This document shows, one piece after another, positions 1 through 10,670 of a stretch of 64,000 nt of DNA. The number at the start of each line of letters is the position of its first letter. Positions within the stretch are counted from its first letter, which is position 1. The notes under the pieces were generated by a model. The model was given only the letters and a program-made list of their open reading frames with translations, was not told where the DNA came from and searched no databases. The translations under genes and the position numbers were made by a program. This DNA is from Pyropia yezoensis (taxonomy: Eukaryota; Rhodophyta; Bangiophyceae; Bangiales; Bangiaceae): positions 22,128,671 through 22,192,670 of the forward strand of contig CM020619.1 of NCBI GenBank assembly GCA_009829735.1, written 5' to 3'.

Positions 1-43
1 CATCCAGCACGCCGATACGCTCACAAGCTGTGGCGAGATATTT

Positions 44-403
44 GTAGCACAACAGGGATCCATAACACGTCCACTCTCAGGGAACACTCACCAGGTGAGA
101 TCGGCACCAACGTCACCATGAGGCCAACGTTGCTGTCCTTGGAGCGCAAGCCACGGGACCAAGATGGGAGCCCAAATGGGAGGGGTTTGTTGTTCTGCCC
201 TAGCCGGCGGTGGGTTCGCCTCCGGCGCCCTCGTTATAACCCCTCGGAGATACCACTAACTACCCTCCACCCCACGATGCAAGTCCCTCTGGTCATACGT
301 AACTCGCAGATACCGTGACCAGTACGGACTCTCAAATTGAAAGCTAAGGAATAGAAGTAGCCCCCCGCAGATAGGGTCACAATACGATTATCCATATTGC
401 TAC
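44..403 (+). repeat. Left inverted arm of fold-back element
   Basis: This arm pairs with 821-1183 in inverted orientation over essentially its whole length. The short ORF starting at 118 lies inside the arm and has no recognisable protein features. Confidence 0.7.
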
Positions 404-820
404 AATATTACTTACAGATCACTTGCCACCATTTACCCCTGTCCTGAAGCGCCGAATTCAACGCCACTGGCCTCCCCCACACCGACCACTCCCACACGCG
501 CTGCAGCCGCTGTATGACGATTCGTCGATTGACACCTGCCGAGACGGGTGAGGCAGACCTTCTCCTGCGCCTCCGGGGACCACACGCGCCCTTTTCGTCT
601 CGATGCCACTGCGCTTGAATGCACGGCTGCAGGTCGAACGCGCGGTTCTACGTGAAGGCAGGGTGAGGCAGTATCTACAGGGAGAGCCATGAATATGCAC
701 TGCCGCTGGTACAGCGCGCGGAAAGCGCGCTGCGTTGCGTGAGGTAGAAACACACACATTTTCCTTCCTTCGTGTTGCCTTCTGCTTCATCTCACCGTCT
801 GCAAGCGCGAGCAAGGCACG

Positions 821-1183
821 GTGTAGCAATATGGATGGCCGTATTGCGACCTTAGATTAGGGGGGCTACTTCTGAGCCTTAGCTTTCAAGTCGGGAGTTC
901 ATTGTGGTTACGGTATCCGCGATTTACGTATAACCAGACGGACTTGCGTCTCGGGGTGGAGGGTAGTTAGTGGCATCTCCGAGGGTTTATATCGCGGGGG
1001 CCGGCGGTAAATCTACCGCCGGCCAAGGGAGAACAACAAACCCCTCCCGTTTGGACTCCCATCTTGGTCCCGTGGCCTGCGCTCCAAGAACAGCAACCTT
1101 GGCCTCCCGGTGACTGCGCTGACGATCCCCCTTGGTGAGTGTTCCCTGAAAGTGGACCAGCAGCGCCTCCCTATTGTGCTACC
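821..1183 (-). repeat. Right inverted arm of fold-back element
   Basis: Reverse complement partner of 44-403. The outermost 20-30 bases align less well than the interior, so the true end may lie a little inside 1183. Confidence 0.7.
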
Positions 1184-1290
1184 TTGGTAAAGCAGCAGGG
1201 GACGGGTTTCCATCACCCTAGTGGTGAAGCCGTCTTCGGCCCTGGCAACCGGATAGGGAGGCAGTCCTTTTCTTGTATCCGCGATGTTTC

Positions 1291-3789
1291 ACGATTTCGC
1301 CCATGCTTCTTCCATCCCAGGCCACATCTTGCACTGTCGAGTTGCATCGCTTCCAACGAGCGTCCTATCGCGAATCGACGTGCTGAGCAACGCCGAATGA
1401 GTCCCAGATGCGTCCGTTTGCACAACAACGGACTGCCTTGAGGAGCAGTCATTCGTCAGTGGCTTGTCATCGGAAGCACTTGATTTGTCATCTGCAGATT
1501 GTTTGTGTTACTTTTCCGATCGGCCGAAAATTGAGCACTCACCAATGCCTTTCGCACGACGCCAGCATCAACCTCATCCAATCCCGAAATTCAGAAAACT
1601 ATTCCATAATCTCACATCCCCGCCTGCGTCATCTGGGCTGATGCTTGACAACACGAAGACGGAACAGCGCGAACGAGTATGTCTTTCCTCGCTTTGCATA
1701 CGTACACAGATAGTCCACCACTTTGTTCAAGGTAAGCTGCGAGACTTTGCACGCATGTTTTTCTTCATTTTCTTCATTTTTTAATGTGGAGCAATAGTTC
1801 GTCCAGATGATATCGTACAATGTTGCTCTGAAAGTGCTTCCCACTTGTTTTCGGCAGTACTGCTTGCGCAGTTCTTGGAAGAACTCTTGGAACGGTACTC
1901 AGAACTTTTCCGAGGGGCGTTCAAGATTTTGTACTTTCTTACTCTTCGGGCCGCCACCTGAGTAGTTCCAAAGACTATCATTCAGGGCATAGGAACGTAG
2001 CAAGGAAAACACTTGGTAAACATGACGTTGAGCGATCTTTTGTCATTTGGTCTCAAAGATGTCAGGACTGTTCGGAAGATCAAGGATCTCAGGTATTGCT
2101 CGTTATCGTTAGTCAGTTGATGGATAACTCGGCCATACTTCCCGTGAGTACTATTCCACAGCACCGCGCGGTCGAGCCATCAATCCACCGCGCTGACGCC
2201 CCGTACAACCACATTGTGAGTTATCCGTCCGACACCACAGTTGTTTTCTTGTACGATTTCACCCATGCTTCTTCCATCCCAGGCCACATCTTGCACTGTC
2301 GAGTTGCATCGCTTCCAACGAGCGTCCTATCGCGAATCGACGTGCTGAGCAACGCCGAATGAGTCCCAGATGCGTCCGTTTGCACAACAACGGACTGCCT
2401 TGAGGAGCAGTCATTCGTCAGTGGCTTGTCATCGGAGGCACTTGATTTGTCATCTGCAGATTGTTTGTGTTACTTTTCCGATCGGCCGAAAATTGAGCAC
2501 TCACCAATGCCTTTCGCACGACGCCAGCATCAACCTCATCCAATCCCGAAATTCAGAAAACTATTCCATAATCTCACATCCCCGCCTGCGTCATCTGGGC
2601 TGATGCTTGACAACACGAAGACGGAACAGCGCGAACGAGTATGTCTTTCCTCGCTTTGCATACGTACACAGATAGTCCACCACTTTGTTCAAGGTAAGCT
2701 GCGAGACTTTGCACGCATGTTTTTCTTCATTTTCTTCATTTTTTAATGTGGAGCAATAGTTCGTCCAGATGATATCGTACAATGTTGCTCTGAAAGTGCT
2801 TCCCACTTGTTTTCGGCAGTACTGCTTGCGCAGTTCTTGGAAGAACTCTTGGAACGGTACTCAGAACTTTTCCGAGGGGCGTTCAAGATTTTGTACTTTC
2901 TTACTCTTCGGGCCGCCACCTGAGTAGTTCCAAAGACTATCATTCAGGGCATAGGAACGTAGCAAGGAAAACACTTGGTAAACATGACGTTGAGCGATCT
3001 TTTGTCATTTGGTCTCAAAGATGTCAGGACTGTTCGGAAGATCAAGGATCTCAGGTATTGCTCGTTATCGTTAGTCAGTTGATGGATAACTCGGCCATAC
3101 TTCCCGTGAGCACTATTCCACAGCACCGCGCGGTCGAGCCATCAATCCACCGCGCTGACGCCCCGTACAACCACATTGTGAGTTATCCGTCCGACACCAC
3201 AGTTGTTTTCTTGTACGATTTCGCCCATGCTTCTTCCATCCCAGGCCACATCTTGCACTGTCGAGTTGCATCGCTTCCAACGAGCGTCCTATCGCGAATC
3301 GACGTGCTGAGCAACGCCGAATGAGTCCCAGATGCGTCCGTTTGCACAACAACGGACTGCCTTGAGGAGCAGTCATTCGTCAGTGGCTTGTCATCGGAGG
3401 CACTTGATTTGTCATCTGCAGATTGTTTGTGTTACTTTTCCGATCGGCCGAAAATTGAGCACTCACCAATGCCTTTCGCACGACGCCAGCATCAACCTCA
3501 TCCAATCCCGAAATTCAGAAAACTATTCCATAATCTCACATCCCCGCCTGCGTCATCTGGGCTGATGCTTGACAACACGAAGACGGAACAGCGCGAACGA
3601 GTATGTCTTTCCTCGCTTTGCATACGTACACAGATAGTCCACCACTTTGTTCAAGGTAAGCTGCGAGACTTTGCACGCATGTTTTTCTTCATTTTCTTCA
3701 TTTTTTAATGTGGAGCAATAGTTCGTCCAGATGATATCGTACAATGTTGCTCTGAAAGTGCTTCCCACTTGTTTTCGGCAGTACTGCTT
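1291..3789. repeat. 962-bp tandem repeat, 2.6 copies
   Basis: Three successive copies start at about 1291, 2253 and 3215; the third breaks off at about 3789 after 575 bp. The period is exactly 962 bp and the copies differ by only a few substitutions (for example A/G in CGGAAGCAC versus CGGAGGCAC). Small ORFs recur in every copy on both strands simply because of the repetition. The longest open stretch reads on the minus strand (85 residues in copy 3) and matches no family I know. The unit is less GC-rich than the rest of the window. It could be a satellite-like repeat or multiple copies of a transposon internal region. Confidence 0.9.
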
Positions 3790-3862
3790 CCAAGTGTTGT
3801 TCAGGATCAACCCAGGATAGCTTCAGAGTAGTTCTGGGGCGGCCCACGAACGATAGATGTCA

Positions 3863-4051
3863 TTACTCACTTCGTTTGTTGAAATACATTGGAAAGACCG
3901 TTCGAGGCTTGGCCCCGGACTTTTCAAATAGATGACGTCGAAAAGTGGACCAGCGGAACTCATGCCGGTCCTGGAATGTCTTCAAGAGCCGTTCCATGGT
4001 CTGCTCGGGTATCGATCGTAAAACGTTTCTCGAATAAAGCACGCTGCAGGC
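3863..4051 (-). pseudogene. Short coding-like remnant
   Basis: A 62-codon open stretch without a start codon follows the truncated third 962-bp unit. Its composition is protein-like (EQTMERLLKTFQDRHEF) but it is not assignable to a family. It may be part of the same decayed element as the adjacent tandem repeat. Being open over 62 codons in fairly balanced sequence is only weak evidence. Confidence 0.2.
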
Positions 4052-5029
4052 TTACGGGTTATTCTCGAACGGTCCCTTGAGATGTGGAGCAGCTTTTCCT
4101 GGAGACTGCCCTCGATACAAGAAGTAGACTGGAGTCAGCATGCCCAACACGGCGTCTTGGGAAAATCAAAAGCCAAGTGCAGTGCTCAGCCGTCTTGTCC
4201 GGTTCTGCAGGCGATGGCTTGTTGCTGCGGCAAGAAAGAACCCTCCTTTGGGGAAGAACACTAGTGTTTCTCGACTCTCGCTTACATATCAGGAAAGCCA
4301 CCAGGAGCAGCTCTTACAGATATACAGCAGAAAAAACTTGATTGTATTTGTAGTCGTGGAGCATCTTTTTCCGTCCGTCGACCAATGAGAGTAAAGAGAG
4401 CTGAAGCAGCACGGCCCCTTCGCCATCGTGACGTCCGGCAGCACAGCCCCAAAGCTCCAAAAAGCATGCCCCCCTCCTCCGAGGCGGATACGCCTCGCCC
4501 CCCCGCCCCCCAACAGCGACGGAGCTTTCTGGGACTCGCGGCTGGTAGAGATGCTCGCCTACTCCACGGTTTGCGCCTTGCGTCCGAAAGAACACGGGAA
4601 GAGATGCTCGTTTCCCACTTCAGTGAGCCTCATGATAGCACCTCTCTCGCCCCTCGCTGACAGCGACGCGCCCGTGAGGGGGGGTGGCCGTGCTGGGGAA
4701 ACTGTAGGGCAGACTATTGTTGTGCAGCGGTGTGGGGCACGCTTTCTGGCTCCAGCCAACACCCTGTCGAGAACAGCCGGGGGGGTTAAGGGGGGAAGGG
4801 GGGGATGCTGAGGGCAAGCGGGAAGAGGCGCTTGCGCCGCCGTCAGCCCACTGCAGCAAATAGAGAGGTCCTGGTCGGCCGGGACAGGCTCACGGACGTG
4901 TTCTGCTCATCTGGTGACTCTGCCAAGGTGCTCCAACCCGGGATAGGAGGAGGAAGAGGGCCGCGGGGCACAGGTGGGGCGAGCGGGACGTACGGATGCG
5001 CGGCGAAGAAGTCGGATTCGGGTCAACAA

Positions 5030-5560
5030 TCAGTCAGATGATCGTTTTGGGGTGGTCGATAGAACCAATTTGACCTCAGCAAGAACGCGCTTATTTCCCC
5101 CCGCGAGGCTTCTGTCGCGCACCTGCGCTCCTATTTTTTCTTCTTTAAATGCATCGTTGAAGAGCTTGCGCAGTGCCTGCTAAGCCGTGTCCACACGCAA
5201 AAGGGGTGTGGGCCCGATGTCGTTAAAATTGCTGGCTCAGCAAGCCGTCCGACGGGCATGCAACGCGAGTGCGAAACAAACAGTTGTCCGTCACGAGCAA
5301 GACAGCCTTTTGTTGATCGTTTTGCGCATGCGGACAAATATCTCCCGGTATTGAAGCAGCTGCCTTGTGAAGCAGCGTCCAATGACAGGGGCCGCTCATG
5401 GACGAAAGTGCGCCATGAACTCCAACAGTTTTTGTTTATGCTGTTCAATTGCCGTCCAAAGACGGTCGACTATGCCACTTCCAAGGAAGCGTTCTAAAAT
5501 GTCACCAATGGTAGCAGCAAGAAACACGCCCCTAAAGTTTAGTCGGCACAGGGAAGTCCA
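5030..5560 (-). pseudogene. Decayed coding remnant with four in-frame stops
   Basis: One minus-strand frame reads with protein-like composition across about 175 codons, broken by three TGA and one TAG. It starts with segments such as FLAATIGDILERFLGSGI, continues through RQLLQYREIFVRMRKTINK, and ends with a 46-codon stop-free run containing RKLFNDAFKEEKIGAQVRD. Helical, charged composition over that length is unlike the surrounding GC-rich noise. I do not recognise the family. A decayed transposon or host gene is likely; part of the middle may belong to another frame. Confidence 0.35.
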
Positions 5561-5964
5561 TCGCACCTCTCCTACCAGCGTTGGACGGCGCCTTTCCCTG
5601 CCCAGAGATGGGTACAGCTGGAAGACGATGACCCCCCCCCTCCCCTGACGAGAATTAAGCCAGCGAAGACGAGAACCACAATCCTCCCGGTAGGCATCCG
5701 CTCGGGATCCGGCGGAACGCGCCCCTCAGACAAGCAAGGCGAAAGTCGTCAGATCGCCGCGCCCTCACATCCCGTCCTCCGTTGCAGCTGTGGCATTCGC
5801 AGTGACCCTCTGCGTCGCCCGCGAGCCAGAGGCACCCGGCACTCCTGGGCCACCCCCCCCTCCCCGCCGGGGTGGGGGCGGCAGGGACTGCTGCTGTTTC
5901 ACGCCGGCAGCGACAGGCGGTGGCTCAGTGCAGGGCGTTGACGGCGGGCTCCTCCAGGCACGGG

Positions 5965-6086
5965 GTCTGTAGGTGGCGCCGTGGTGTGAGCGTCGTCGGT
6001 GGTAGGCTGTCCGTAGTTTCTCTTCAGTCTGTAGGTGGCGCGGAGGTGTGAGCGTGGTCGTTCGGTAGGCTCTCTACAGTTTCTCG
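5965..6086. repeat. Imperfect direct repeat, two copies of about 60 bp
   Basis: Copies at 5965-6024 and 6029-6086 share TCTGTAGGTGGCG, GGTGTGAGCG, GGTAGGCT and AGTTTCTC blocks with scattered substitutions. It is a local tandem duplication in spacer DNA. Confidence 0.75.
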
Positions 6087-6301
6087 TACGCTGACGCCTG
6101 TGACTTTCCGGCGACAATTCGCTTTTTCCCCTCATCCCCCCTTGCAGCCTGCTCTATTTTTTCCCTTTCACGAGTCTCGCGACGACGGGAGATTTCCTGG
6201 GCGGGACCGGTGGCCTGCCTTGTCTTGTTGTACGCAGCAGAGACGCAGCAAACAGCTGTGTCTCAGAGCAACGGCTGATGAGGAATACAGTGTTCCATGG
6301 C

Positions 6302-6380
6302 AAATTTATTTTCAAAAACGTGCATGAAGCGTCCATATCCAAATTTATTTCAAAAACGTGCATGAAGCGTCCATATCGAG
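6302..6380. repeat. Tandem duplication of a 38-bp unit
   Basis: Two adjacent copies (about 6302-6339 and 6340-6380) both read AAATTTATTT, CAAAAACGTGCATGAAGCGT and CCATATC; the first has one extra T. The near identity suggests a recent slippage event. Confidence 0.85.
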
Positions 6381-7115
6381 TAAACGTTGATACCGCTGTA
6401 CCACGTCCTCCCCCTGGAACGGCGCTTCTATTGCTCTGCGGTTCGTCACATTCATTCGATATGAACGCGTAGGTCATGGGTTTTACATGATAAACAGGGA
6501 AAAATCGGGCCGGAACACGTCATGAGGGGATGCGAAATTTCTGGCGCGCAAAGATTACACCGGAAAAGCAGCGATTCCGTGGACCCCGTTTAGCAGGCAC
6601 TGCGCTGCGTGCTGGCGCACCCAACTGTGCGACTCACGTACATACATACACCCCCCCGCACTGGATCATTTCTTAGTATGTACGAGTTGCCTTGCGGCTG
6701 CCGCCGACTTCTGCGGCCATTCGGGAGGGATTCTCGTATGTAAACACTGTGCTTTTTTTGTAAGCAGAGGTTGTGAAAACTGGTGTCACTTGTGAAAAAC
6801 TGGTGTCGGACGGATATGCCCCTATCCATATGGCACTCGGAGGGATGTTGTCGAGCATGAGCATCGCCGACCTGGCTCACTGGTTGGGCGCACGTTTTGT
6901 ATTCTCACACACACAGCGTCTTGTTCCCACTGCCTGAGTCTAAAAAAGGGGCTGTACCCGAAGATTACACTCCCGCTCCTCGACGCTCCGCCACGTCGGC
7001 CACGGGCGCCGGCCTCTCTCGTGGCCTCCTAAGCTCTCGTGCGCGAATGCACACACGCATACAGTGTACAGTACAATAGCGATACCACCTACCGCCAGCG
7101 CCTTGGTGCCTGGAG

Positions 7116-9272
7116 CTACTCGTTGATAAAATCCTCCTGTTCGCGGGTCATGATGCGCCTCCGTGAGAAAGCCCACGCCATCGGACGAGTCCTACGGGCC
7201 TGAAAACTGTCCAGGATGCGCCGACACAGCACAGCGCCTTTCACGCGCACATGCCTGAGCTTGGCCCCCTTGACCATGAGGATCAGGACCACCGACCGAA
7301 AACGCAGCACGTTCTTGGTCATCTCAGCAGCGATGATCCCCTGGCCGGCCGCGGAGCCGCTGTACCGCCCTTCATAGCCCAAGACGGCCGAATATATATC
7401 CTTGTCGACGCGCCGTGTCTTGTCGTCAGAAGCCTCCCTTGCTGTCCGGGTCAGACAATCCAGCCAGCGAAGGGCAAGATTCAATGGTGTCTGTCCGCTC
7501 GTGGTGCGGCAGTCCACTTGAGGTCCGACCTCTAGCAGGGCCTTCACTGATTCTTCGTCGATGAAGTCAAAATTGGCACCCGCAGCGACGTGGAGGGGCA
7601 GCAGCCCGTTCTTGTCAAATTTCGCCAGAAAACCGCTCAGCGCCGAATTTTTCACCAGGGCCAAATGCCCGTGCTTGACCGCCTCGTGAAGGGGAGTGGT
7701 CGTTGCCTCGGGTGGATGCTCCGGACCAAGCAGGTCTACGATCTCGCTCTCTCCGAGCGCCGACGCCAGGAGCAGGGGTGTAGCCAACGAGCCGTCCAGT
7801 GCGGTGCGGTGCGCGCCGTACCGTAGGAGTTCGCCCACCACGCTCATGTGGCTTGCACTGACGGCGAGATGCAACGGCGTATGCAGGATATGGTCGGTAG
7901 CGTTCACGAAAGGGGCGGGCGGCGCTACTGCGTGCCCGGGAGACGCAGTAAGGGGAGCAGACGTCGACGCCGCTCCAGGGTCAGCAGGCGCACCGCGCAG
8001 CAGCGAGGTCAGATGGGGTACGTAGCCCTGGAGCGCAGCAACGTGCAAAGGGACTTGCCCCTTAAAATCTCGGGCCCCACGGTCAGCACCTGCGCGGAGC
8101 AGAACATCAACGATGGTTTGCTGGATCTCCTCGGGACACCTGCAGGTGCAGGTGCAAGCTGCGTGCAATGGAGTCCGGCCATTTCCGCCAACAGCGGACA
8201 CGACCGCGCCCTTGGCCAGTAAACTTCGCACAGCCGCAACGTTCCCACTGTCACAAGCCCAATGCAGCGCAGTGTCACCGTTGTTGGACACGGCGTTCAC
8301 GTCCGCGCCATTCTCCAGCAACAATTGCACCACCGAAGAGCTCCCTCTGCGACCCGCTCGGTGCAGCGGAGTGTCACCGTCTTGAGCCTTGGCATTCACA
8401 TCCACAGCGTTTTCAATCAGCACCCGCACCGCCGAGTCAATCCTGCTGTCACACGCCCGATGTAACGGAGTGTCACCATCCTTGGCCACCGCGTGCACAT
8501 CTGCACCGTTTTCAATAAGCGCCTGAACGGCGGGACCACCACCTGCACAAGCCGCGCGGTGCAGCGGCGTATCACCGTCGTTGGCCACGGCGTTCACTTC
8601 CGCGCCTTGTTTCAACAACGCCAGGACCACCGCATCGCTCACTTTGCGACCCGCTCGATGCAACGGCGTGCCACCATCTTGGGCCTTAGCGTGTACATCA
8701 GCAGCGTTCTCAAGAAGCACGAGCACCGCCGCATCGTCCCCGCTGTCACACGCCCGGTGAAGCGGTGTGTCACCGTTGTTGGCCTTACAGTTCACGTTTG
8801 CACCGGCTTCCAGCAGAGCAGTGATGGAGGAGAAGCTCCCGCAGTAGGCCGCACAGTGTAGTGCCGTCTCAGCACCGTCAATCATGGCTGCTACGCTAGC
8901 GCCCGCCTCCAGCAGCTCCACGATGGAGGCAGCTTGCCCGCGGCTGGCCGCCCAGTGCAAGGCAGTAAAGCGACCGGCCTTCGAGACGCCAACTCGAACA
9001 AATGGAGATGCATGCGCGGTGTCCACATCCGCTTTAGCAAGCAACAGCTCGTGCACGACAGTGGGGAAACCCGCTGCGGCCGCCCAGTGTAAAGCCGTTT
9101 CGCCCAAGTGTCCCAACTGGTTGACATGCGTCCCCTTGCGTAGCACTGCACGGACAAGGCCTCGGTCCCCACTCCACGCGGCAATGTGGAGCTGAGAGCG
9201 CGGGAGCTCCTCAGTGCCCACGCGCCCCCAACCGTCAACGCGCAGCGCCGTCGATGCCCCGGGCGGCGGCAT
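7116..9272 (-). CDS. Ankyrin-repeat protein
   Basis: A single open frame encodes 718 residues from the ATG at 9272; the frame is open for seven more codons upstream but without an ATG. About 17 ankyrin repeats fill residues 24 to about 610, recognisable by the recurring GxTPLHxAxxxG helix-turn motif (for example GDTPLHRACDSG) followed by LLxxGAxVN loops. Repeats 5-7 and 8-10 form a higher-order three-repeat duplication. The last 100 residues are not ankyrin and are basic at the end. No signal peptide or membrane segment is apparent. Ankyrin arrays mediate protein-protein binding, but the partner cannot be read from sequence. There is no visible intron. The ORF length and regular repeat phase make the call secure; function is open. 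Confidence 0.93.
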   Translation of the reverse strand: MPPPGASTALRVDGWGRVGTEELPRSQLHIAAWSGDRGLVRAVLRKGTHVNQLGHLGETALHWAAAAGFPTVVHELLLAKADVDTAHASPFVRVGVSKAGRFTALHWAASRGQAASIVELLEAGASVAAMIDGAETALHCAAYCGSFSSITALLEAGANVNCKANNGDTPLHRACDSGDDAAVLVLLENAADVHAKAQDGGTPLHRAGRKVSDAVVLALLKQGAEVNAVANDGDTPLHRAACAGGGPAVQALIENGADVHAVAKDGDTPLHRACDSRIDSAVRVLIENAVDVNAKAQDGDTPLHRAGRRGSSSVVQLLLENGADVNAVSNNGDTALHWACDSGNVAAVRSLLAKGAVVSAVGGNGRTPLHAACTCTCRCPEEIQQTIVDVLLRAGADRGARDFKGQVPLHVAALQGYVPHLTSLLRGAPADPGAASTSAPLTASPGHAVAPPAPFVNATDHILHTPLHLAVSASHMSVVGELLRYGAHRTALDGSLATPLLLASALGESEIVDLLGPEHPPEATTTPLHEAVKHGHLALVKNSALSGFLAKFDKNGLLPLHVAAGANFDFIDEESVKALLEVGPQVDCRTTSGQTPLNLALRWLDCLTRTAREASDDKTRRVDKDIYSAVLGYEGRYSGSAAGQGIIAAEMTKNVLRFRSVVLILMVKGAKLRHVRVKGAVLCRRILDSFQARRTRPMAWAFSRRRIMTREQEDFINE

Positions 9273-10670
9273 TCTGCTGCGCCCTCTCCGCAAGCGGGCT
9301 GCTGGTGGATCAACCGTAAGAGCCCAGGAAGCAGTCTACCGCACGGTTGTCGCAGTGCTAGAGGAGACTCGTGCCTGCGCCAGCTGCTGTATCACCGCAC
9401 TGACGGCGGCGTCGGAGAACTAGTTGTCGAGTCGGGGGTAAGCGGAGACAGGACAGGTCTGCCGCATGACTGCGGCTACGACGTGCGCACGGCCAGCGGG
9501 GACGGTAGGGCAAAGGACCTCGTTCAGCCACGGGGATTCGCGCCAGGCCAGGGGTCAGCTCGCCATCAAAAGGAAGCTCGTAGAAAATGAACCGCGGCTG
9601 TCGCCGGAGGGAGGACGGTCACCCACGGCAGGGCAGCCGTCAATCATCTGGAAAACAGATAAGCCCGATCGCCAGGCGTGGCCGCACGATCCGAGCGCGC
9701 GAGACTCACCATGCTGGGCGCGGATTGTTCCCAGCGCACGTCGGCCAACAGGCGGAACCTATCCGGATATGGGAACAGTCTTGCTGATTCATCGGGTATT
9801 GAATAGAGTGCAACTGCACGGGCACAGCGCCGCCGTCGCAGCTTCTCGTGTACCTCGCCGGGGGCAAAGCAAGCTCCGAGCCCATCGTGGGGCCCGGCGT
9901 CGGCCGGCCGCCCTTCGCACTGACGACGCGACAAGTGCGGGTAGCGGTGGCTCGCCGCCGGCGGGAGGATAACCATGGAAGTGGACACGGAGCTCTCGCG
10001 CGAGGCCTGGGCAAATCAGGATACGTAGTCCCGATCGGCATGGTTGTTGGGACAGAATGGAAGGCGCTTGTGCAAACGTTTCAATGAAAACAACTCTGAA
10101 GTGAAATGATGTAACAAGGGGCACATGGCACATTCATGTATTACAGACATACAAAGGTACATACCTATGTATACTTTCAACGCCTTATTCCGCCATCCCC
10201 TCCGCCGGAAACAAGTTCCAACATGCTCAGCGAAGGCTTTTTTCCCGTCAAACCCCATACATCTACAGTACAGTGCTGAGCTGTTGAGGACTCATGACAG
10301 ACGACCACGGCTGCGAGCTTTCCGGTCTCTCACCGAAGGGCCGCGAACTCAACGCCGCTTGGCGCGCAGAGAAGTCTCCCATCGTACCTCCTCGTGCTGA
10401 CCCTGCCCGTCGCCGCCTGTGTCGCGGCCCTGCAACCTGCGTTGGACCCCTGCGCCCACGCCCGCCGTCACCGCCGGCTGAGGGCACCGCTGGTGTCGTC
10501 GTTGTGTGGCTCCGCGCCACCTTCAGCACCCTTGCGGAAGCTGAAGTGCACCTGGACCCGCGACCGCGCCGCGCGGTGAACGAAGTGCGCCGTCATTTCT
10601 GATCTGCAAGGCGTGGCCGCAGCGGCTACGGCGGCGCGCCAGCGGCCGCGACTGTGTGGCCGCCTGCGCC
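9273..10670. other. Spacer between ankyrin gene and duplicated gene
   Basis: Only short overlapping frames are present and none has a recognisable motif. It probably contains the divergent upstream regions of the two flanking genes, which are transcribed away from each other. No TATA-like or other defined element stands out. Confidence 0.5.

Larger units (their letters stand above)
44..1183. mobile_element. Fold-back (long inverted-repeat) element
   Basis: The segment is flanked by two long arms that are reverse complements of each other, about 44-403 and 821-1183, with many substitutions and small indels. Matching landmarks include the GGGAACACTCACC stretch near 80, matched by the reverse complement near 1135, and TCCATATTGCTAC near 391, matched by GTAGCAATATGGA near 822. 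The 417-bp centre (404-820) holds no recognisable gene. This architecture fits a non-autonomous fold-back or MITE-like DNA transposon. I could not identify a target-site duplication or the exact outer ends, so the superfamily is open. Confidence 0.7.
4081..7115. other. Spacer without a recognised intact gene
   Basis: The open frames here are short and overlap on both strands without conserved motifs. The stretch holds a decayed coding remnant at 5030-5560, an imperfect direct repeat at 5965-6086 and a short tandem duplication at 6302-6380. I saw no RNA gene. Confidence 0.6.
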
